This document shows, piece by piece, positions 5,594 to 8,508 of a stretch of DNA of 8,508 bases. The position numbers were made by a program, and so were the translations under genes. Source of the DNA: Roseburia sp. (lineage in GTDB: Bacteria > Bacillota > Clostridia > Lachnospirales > Lachnospiraceae); the NCBI GenBank assembly GCA_017621905.1, contig JAGASC010000393.1, positions 1 through 8,508 of the forward strand, given 5' to 3'. Below the pieces are notes generated by a model. The model ran no database searches and was not told where the DNA came from. It worked only from the letters and a program-made list of their open reading frames with translations. Positions within the stretch are counted from its first letter, which is position 1, and each line of letters starts with the position of its first letter.

Positions 5594-6406
5594 CTATTGA
5601 AAAACAACGATAGCCGCCGGATTTTTAATGCGAAGTGCAATAGTCTCTGTGATGCGGAAATAATGATTAAATTCTCTTGTCTCCAGGTAGCCGGCAGAAA
5701 GGTCTACGCCTACCGCAAGATCCATGTACTGAGGCTCTGCGCATACCAAAACTGCTTTTCCAAGTCCAAAAGGCCCTGTCTGATATACTCTGTCATTTAC
5801 AAGTTTTTTGATTCGATCAATTTCCAGCAGGCCCACATTTGGCTGTAACCGCTGCAGATCCAGATACAAATCCGGGCTTACAATCAATGCATACCGCCCT
5901 AACATACTGTGACTTGCAAAGTAAGAAATTCCGCGGGCCACATCCTTGTAGGCATCCTCACCGGTGGTCCAGTCTCCACGCTGGATGGCAACGGAGCCAT
6001 CTGCAGTGAAAAGTCCGTCCATTCCTAATTCTTTGTTGCCGAACAGGATCATTTCATCCTCCTGTTTTGCACTTCTTTGTGCAGCAGCTGCTGCGGATGC
6101 AAGGTCTAACGGCCATCCGTTTTTTTCTGCCTCTGCAATGTCACGCCACAAAATACTAAAATCCTGGTAAAGCTGTGGAAGCTCCACCACACGACGTCCT
6201 GTTACCCGCGCCATATTATCCTCAAATTCCTCTGCTTTTTTGCTGCTGTCTATGGTGACATAGCTTGCTCCCGGGCCTAATGGGCCGTAAATATTCAGGA
6301 AACGCCGGCACACCATATGCTGCTTTGCATTTTGAATGATTACCTCATCCATCTTATTCCACAATTCTGCGGAAATCGGAGCATCTTCTCTAGCAAAATA
6401 ATCCAT
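5594..6406 (-). CDS. Family 1 encapsulin nanocompartment shell protein
   Basis: The protein has 270 residues, close to the 265-residue Thermotoga maritima shell. It forms an HK97-fold icosahedral protein cage in the cytoplasm. Family hallmarks seen are the N-terminal MDYFAREDAPIS and ELWNKMD, the RRFLNIYGPLGPG segment (35-46), RRVVELPQLYQDFSI (71-85) and WRDIA. Further hallmarks are EDEMILFGN (116-124) with GLFTADG, DLYLDLQRL (179-187), GPFGLGKAVLV (211-221) and the ending LRIKNPAAIVVF. The ATG at 6406 follows AAGGAGGA by six bases; an earlier in-frame ATG at 6436 overlaps the ferritin gene and has no site. It lies 19 bp behind its cargo gene, so shell and cargo should be made together. A terminator follows the stop. 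Confidence 0.96.
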   Translation of the reverse strand: MDYFAREDAPISAELWNKMDEVIIQNAKQHMVCRRFLNIYGPLGPGASYVTIDSSKKAEEFEDNMARVTGRRVVELPQLYQDFSILWRDIAEAEKNGWPLDLASAAAAAQRSAKQEDEMILFGNKELGMDGLFTADGSVAIQRGDWTTGEDAYKDVARGISYFASHSMLGRYALIVSPDLYLDLQRLQPNVGLLEIDRIKKLVNDRVYQTGPFGLGKAVLVCAEPQYMDLAVGVDLSAGYLETREFNHYFRITETIALRIKNPAAIVVFQ

Positions 6407-6425
6407 TATAAATCCTCCTTCATCC

Positions 6426-6791
6426 TTATTCAACAAGACTTCCTACCGTCGGTCCAGCGGCCGGAGCAATTTCCGTCTTCTTTTTCTTGTCCATGCCAAG
6501 TTTCTCCAGCATTTCGTGAACCTCTGTCTCACCTTCCATAAAAAAGGCAGCTTCTTTCGGATCAAGATATTGCATCAGTGTCATCAGTTCACCCACATGT
6601 GCCTTCTCTTCATCACGGATATCACCCAATACTTCTTTTGCGACCACATCATCTGTGGCATGATAGTGAGCATCATAAAGGAAAATTGCCTCCAGCTCTC
6701 CGGATATATCATGGCGGAGCGCCTGCATGAGCTCAGCATTTGACATTTTACGTTCTACATTTCCTGGGAAGGGATTTGGAAAAGCACCCAT
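6426..6791 (-). CDS. Encapsulated ferritin-like cargo protein (EncFtn) with C-terminal cargo-loading peptide
   Basis: It is a 121-residue cargo of the encapsulin that follows. The N-terminal ~95 residues match the half-ferritin EncFtn type, which assembles as a ring of dimers and oxidises Fe(II) for storage inside the shell. Visible likely iron ligands are E32 (in GELEAIFLYD), E62 and H65 (in RDEEKAH), with E34 and Y39 nearby. By my recollection of Rhodospirillum rubrum EncFtn these positions align almost exactly, but its E31 is G31 here and its W38 is L38. A Lys-rich, then Ala/Pro/Gly-rich linker (101-114) leads to TVGSLVE at the very end, close to the cargo motif LTVGSL of family 1 systems. 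The ATG at 6791 follows AAGGAGGA by seven bases. Other ferritin-like cargoes (IMEF, rubrerythrin type) fit less well. Confidence 0.93.
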   Translation of the reverse strand: MGAFPNPFPGNVERKMSNAELMQALRHDISGELEAIFLYDAHYHATDDVVAKEVLGDIRDEEKAHVGELMTLMQYLDPKEAAFFMEGETEVHEMLEKLGMDKKKKTEIAPAAGPTVGSLVE

Positions 6792-6822
6792 CCTTTGTTC
6801 CTCCTTTTCATTTGATATCTTT

Positions 6823-6851
6823 ACGTTAGCACACCGTTTTTTCAGAATCAA
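6823..6851 (-). promoter_or_regulatory. Promoter candidate for the EncFtn-encapsulin operon
   Basis: On the minus strand TTGATT (6851-6846) is followed by 17 bp and TAACGT (6828-6823), preceded by TGC, an extended -10 feature. Transcription would start near 6816, about 25 bases before the ATG. An 8-bp palindrome AGACGTCT (6851-6858) abuts the -35 and could be a regulator site. I see no obvious Fur or PerR box. Confidence 0.45.
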
Positions 6852-6919
6852 GACGTCTGTCAGCCGATCGCGTATTCTATGCGCTTCCTTAATCATTTTC
6901 TAAAGTTTATATAAATATT

Positions 6920-6948
6920 CGTAACTATTTAGTACCTTCATAGTTACG
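6920..6948. repeat. Hairpin repeat, copy A
   Basis: CGTAACTAT, an 11-base loop, then ATAGTTACG: perfect 9-bp arms. It is a sister of the hairpin at 7074-7100, in the same orientation judged by the loop, which keeps T..GTACCT.C. In the stem one A-T pair here is G-C in the sister, a compensatory change. It lies about 70 bp upstream of the encapsulin-operon promoter. It is probably one of a dispersed family of intergenic palindromes. Confidence 0.75.
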
Positions 6949-6953
6949 ACCGC

Positions 6954-6988
6954 AAGCCCATGAAAATCGCTTCGCGATGAGGAAGCTT
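6954..6988 (-). other. Small two-tier hairpin between terminator and repeat copy A
   Basis: ATCGC-TTC-GCGAT (6966-6978) is enclosed by a weak outer AAGC/GCTT pairing (6954-6957 with 6985-6988). It follows the degV terminator on the minus strand after the bases GGGTC. The same order of elements (terminator-like stem, GGGTC, small two-tier hairpin, TTTTCAT) recurs upstream of the DUF5688 gene on the other strand. The 308-bp stretch 6792-7099 holds this, the two hairpin repeats, the terminator and the promoter, and no gene. Confidence 0.4.
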
Positions 6989-6996
6989 ATGACCCA

Positions 6997-7026
6997 AAAA
7001 ATCCACGGCGAAAACCGTGGATTTTT
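6997..7026 (-). terminator. Rho-independent terminator after degV (probably bidirectional)
   Basis: Perfect 12-bp arms AAAAATCCACGG/CCGTGGATTTTT enclose a 6-base loop (7009-7014), with T runs on both strands. On the minus strand it ends degV transcription about 75 bases after the stop and separates that operon from the encapsulin operon. Confidence 0.9.
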
Positions 7027-7073
7027 CAGCATACGTACCAGGACCTGCTTGATGCTGTTTATTATTTTTTTTC

Positions 7074-7100
7074 GTAACTGTTCCGTACCTGCACAGTTAC
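7074..7100. repeat. Hairpin repeat, copy B
   Basis: GTAACTGT, an 11-base loop, then ACAGTTAC: perfect 8-bp arms. It is a sister of copy A at 6920-6948. Its right arm touches the degV stop codon (7102-7100). On the minus strand it is followed by an A-rich, not T-rich, stretch, so it is not itself the degV terminator. A further inverted repeat, CAGCAT/ATGCTG (7027-7032, 7052-7057), fills the gap to the terminator. Confidence 0.75.
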
Positions 7101-7936
7101 TATTTTTCTACATAAATTACTGCAAAGGCTCCCGGTCCTACATGAGTACCGATGGTTGCGCCAAGCTGTTGTCGTTTCTGACAGTGAATTCCGATTTCTT
7201 CCAGTTTCTGCTCTAGTTTTTCTGTGTTTTCAGAACCATAGGCATAGAGAGAATATACAGGAAAATCATGATCAATATTTTTTTCCGCCATAGCTTTCGT
7301 GATATAAGCCAAGGCTTTATTGCGGCCGAGACATTTCCCGGTCACCGAAAGCGTTCCATCTTCTAACAGTGTAATAATCGGTTTTAAATTGGCGAGGTCT
7401 CCGATCACAGCTGTGGCTTTGTTCAGTCTGCCACCTTTGTAAAGAAACTCTAGCGTATCTACCGCTGCCAAAACCTTTACCCGGGATTTAAGTCTGCTGA
7501 CAGCTTCGGCAATCTCAGACGCACGCATTCCCTCATCACGCAGCTTGCACGCATAATCTGCCATGATACGAATTAGATGGCTGGCAGCCAGGGAATCTAC
7601 AATATAAATTTCAGGGTAATCTGACATGTTCTTAGCAAGCGTCGCGCTCTGGAAAGTTCCACTTAAACCGGAAGATAATGTAATACAGACAACAGAATCT
7701 CCTTTTTCTTTGGCATCTTCAAAAATCTCATAAAAATCCTGCGGGGATGGCTGGGACGTTTTGGGAAATTTCTCTCCGGCGATCAGCATTTCATAAAGTT
7801 CATCTGCGGTAATATCTACACCGCCGCGATAATTCTTTTCTCCAACAGTAATCGTAAGAGAAACCTGCTGCATATTTTTTTCTTTTAATTCTTTCATGGA
7901 ATAGTCCGCTGAAGAATCAACTACAATTCGAATCAT
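7100..7936 (-). CDS. DegV family fatty-acid-binding protein (FakB type)
   Basis: The protein has 278 residues, the family's usual size, and is soluble. DegV/FakB proteins hold a fatty acid and, in systems with the kinase FakA, present it for phosphorylation so exogenous fatty acids can enter phospholipids. Seen motifs are MIRIVVDSSADYS at the N-terminus, the TSQPSP loop (60-65), TLSSGLSGTFQSA (86-98), the IYIVDS strand with a downstream AAS, the EFLYKGGRLNKA segment and a C-terminal GPGAFAVIY. The ATG at 7936 follows GGAGGT by four or five bases; an in-frame ATG at 7948 would put the site inside the coding region. It lies 23 bp after the MarR gene, so the two are co-transcribed. No FakA gene is in the window, so the kinase partnership is inference. 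Confidence 0.93.
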   Translation of the reverse strand: MIRIVVDSSADYSMKELKEKNMQQVSLTITVGEKNYRGGVDITADELYEMLIAGEKFPKTSQPSPQDFYEIFEDAKEKGDSVVCITLSSGLSGTFQSATLAKNMSDYPEIYIVDSLAASHLIRIMADYACKLRDEGMRASEIAEAVSRLKSRVKVLAAVDTLEFLYKGGRLNKATAVIGDLANLKPIITLLEDGTLSVTGKCLGRNKALAYITKAMAEKNIDHDFPVYSLYAYGSENTEKLEQKLEEIGIHCQKRQQLGATIGTHVGPGAFAVIYVEK

Positions 7937-7951
7937 TTTTACCTCCATTTT

Positions 7952-7974
7952 GAAGCGGTTTATTCTACCGCTTC
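7952..7974 (-). promoter_or_regulatory. Intercistronic hairpin spanning the marR stop codon
   Basis: GAAGCGGT and ACCGCTTC form perfect 8-bp arms around a 7-base loop that contains the MarR-gene stop codon TAA (7962-7960). The stem ends five bases before the degV Shine-Dalgarno (7946-7941) and has no T run, so it is not a standard terminator. Ribosomes finishing the first gene would melt it, which could couple degV translation to marR translation, or it may protect or process the mRNA. Function is inference. Confidence 0.55.
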
Positions 7975-8457
7975 TTCATTTTGAAACAAATGATCTGCAA
8001 TGTCACAGATTTTTTCTAAAATAGATATTGTTTCCTTGGTTTCTTCTAATCCTAACTCTGTAATTATTTTGTTCAAAATATCAATAATCGATTCATGCTG
8101 TTTTTCATAATCCTTTAAAGCATCTGAATTGAGCAGGATATGAACTACCCGCTTATCTTCCAGGGAACGCTCCCTGCGAATGATACCTCTTGTCTCTAAC
8201 TGATTTAAGGTTCGGTTCATCTGCGATTTCAGCATTTTCGTCTTCTGACAGAGCAGGGTTGCAGTCATCGGAGCAGCAGTTTCATCCCGGTGGTTCCGAT
8301 ATAAAAGGTTACAAACAAGCGACTCGTTATAGGATAATTTTGATACAATTCTTGAGTTATTAACACTGGTACTTACGCGTAACCAGGCACTTAACAGTGC
8401 TTCGCTAAGACCAGTCTCTGTTTCTTTCGTATTATTATTTTGTGTCGTATCCATCAT
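7960..8457 (-). CDS. MarR-family transcriptional regulator
   Basis: The protein has 165 residues. A dimerisation helix (about 17-36) is followed by the winged helix-turn-helix (about 42-110). This includes TATLLCQKTKMLKSQMNRTLNQLETRGIIRR with its recognition helix near 77-91, and the wing RSLEDKRVVHILL with the family's D-x-R signature at 101-103. A C-terminal helical pair completes the dimer interface. Two ATGs stand in tandem (8457 and 8454); GGGAG lies five and eight bases before them, so either may be used. It sits 23 bp before a DegV gene, and a palindrome lies just upstream. This suggests a fatty-acid-responsive repressor of its own operon, loosely comparable to FabT; that is inference. 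Cys49 and Cys70 are present, but redox sensing cannot be claimed. Confidence 0.88.
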   Translation of the reverse strand: MMDTTQNNNTKETETGLSEALLSAWLRVSTSVNNSRIVSKLSYNESLVCNLLYRNHRDETAAPMTATLLCQKTKMLKSQMNRTLNQLETRGIIRRERSLEDKRVVHILLNSDALKDYEKQHESIIDILNKIITELGLEETKETISILEKICDIADHLFQNEEAVE

Positions 8458-8475
8458 TCAAACTCCCGTGTATAA

Positions 8476-8490
8476 GTTCACTTTGTGAAC
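8476..8490. promoter_or_regulatory. Palindromic operator candidate upstream of the MarR gene
   Basis: GTTCAC-TTT-GTGAAC is a perfect inverted repeat with 6-bp arms, 19 bp before the first MarR ATG. On the minus strand a -10-like TATACA (8505-8500) lies just upstream, so the palindrome would cover the transcription start; the matching -35 would lie outside the window. Position and size suit a MarR-dimer operator. Confidence 0.55.
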
Positions 8491-8508
8491 AGTTCGTTTT
8501 GTATACTA

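Noticed and set aside
5213..5848. A 211-codon plus-strand open frame antisense to the encapsulin 3' end and the gap before spo0A
   Set aside because: It lacks a ribosome-binding site, runs through the terminator hairpin and overlaps the clearly real encapsulin gene. Its translation is low in complexity, with no recognisable domain.
6407..6436. ATG at 6436 as encapsulin start
   Set aside because: It overlaps the ferritin gene and lacks a site. The ATG at 6406 follows AAGGAGGA and gives the standard N-terminus.
6792..6896. In-frame N-terminal extension of EncFtn from an ATG at 6896
   Set aside because: The extension covers the promoter candidate, and the AAGGAGGA at proper distance marks the ATG at 6791. 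Cargo ferritins of this type start near that point.

Overview
The window suggests a spore-forming, Gram-positive anaerobe of the class Clostridia, most likely a Lachnospiraceae-type gut bacterium. Evidence: a full-length Spo0A, a DUF5688-type protein (a family I associate with Lachnospiraceae), moderate-to-low GC, strong GGAGG ribosome-binding sites used with both ATG and TTG starts, and many rho-independent-terminator-like hairpins. The genus cannot be fixed from the sequence. No rRNA, tRNA, CRISPR array, transposase or phage gene is visible.

Layout from left to right. (1) Positions 1-3156, minus strand: a polyamine-uptake operon, read as XRE-cupin regulator, then potA (ATPase), then potB (permease, cut by the left edge). 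It has a recognisable promoter with a palindrome over the -10. PotA is unusually long because about 170 residues, holding two repeats, are inserted in its C-terminal TOBE domain. A palindrome-rich leader with a duplicated Shine-Dalgarno hairpin precedes potA. (2) Positions 3157-4342, plus strand: a lone DUF5688 gene behind a long leader that can form three successive two-tier hairpins, the last of which can cover the ribosome-binding site. (3) Positions 4399-5390, minus strand: monocistronic spo0A with an exact 0A box upstream. Its usual neighbour spoIVB is absent. (4) Positions 5464-6851, minus strand: a two-gene encapsulin nanocompartment operon, with an encapsulated ferritin carrying a C-terminal cargo-loading peptide followed by the shell protein, closed by a two-tier terminator. 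(5) Positions 6900-7100: a 200-bp intergenic island with a strong terminator and two copies of a covarying hairpin repeat. (6) Positions 7100-8508, minus strand: a MarR-family regulator and a DegV fatty-acid-binding protein in one operon, with a palindromic operator candidate upstream and a hairpin between the genes.

The units are functionally separate: polyamine uptake, an unknown DUF5688 function, sporulation control, iron storage in a protein shell, and fatty-acid binding with its probable regulator. The least explained parts are the structured DUF5688 leader, the PotA insertion, the potA leader, and the hairpin module shared between the 3.3 kb and 7.0 kb intergenic regions.
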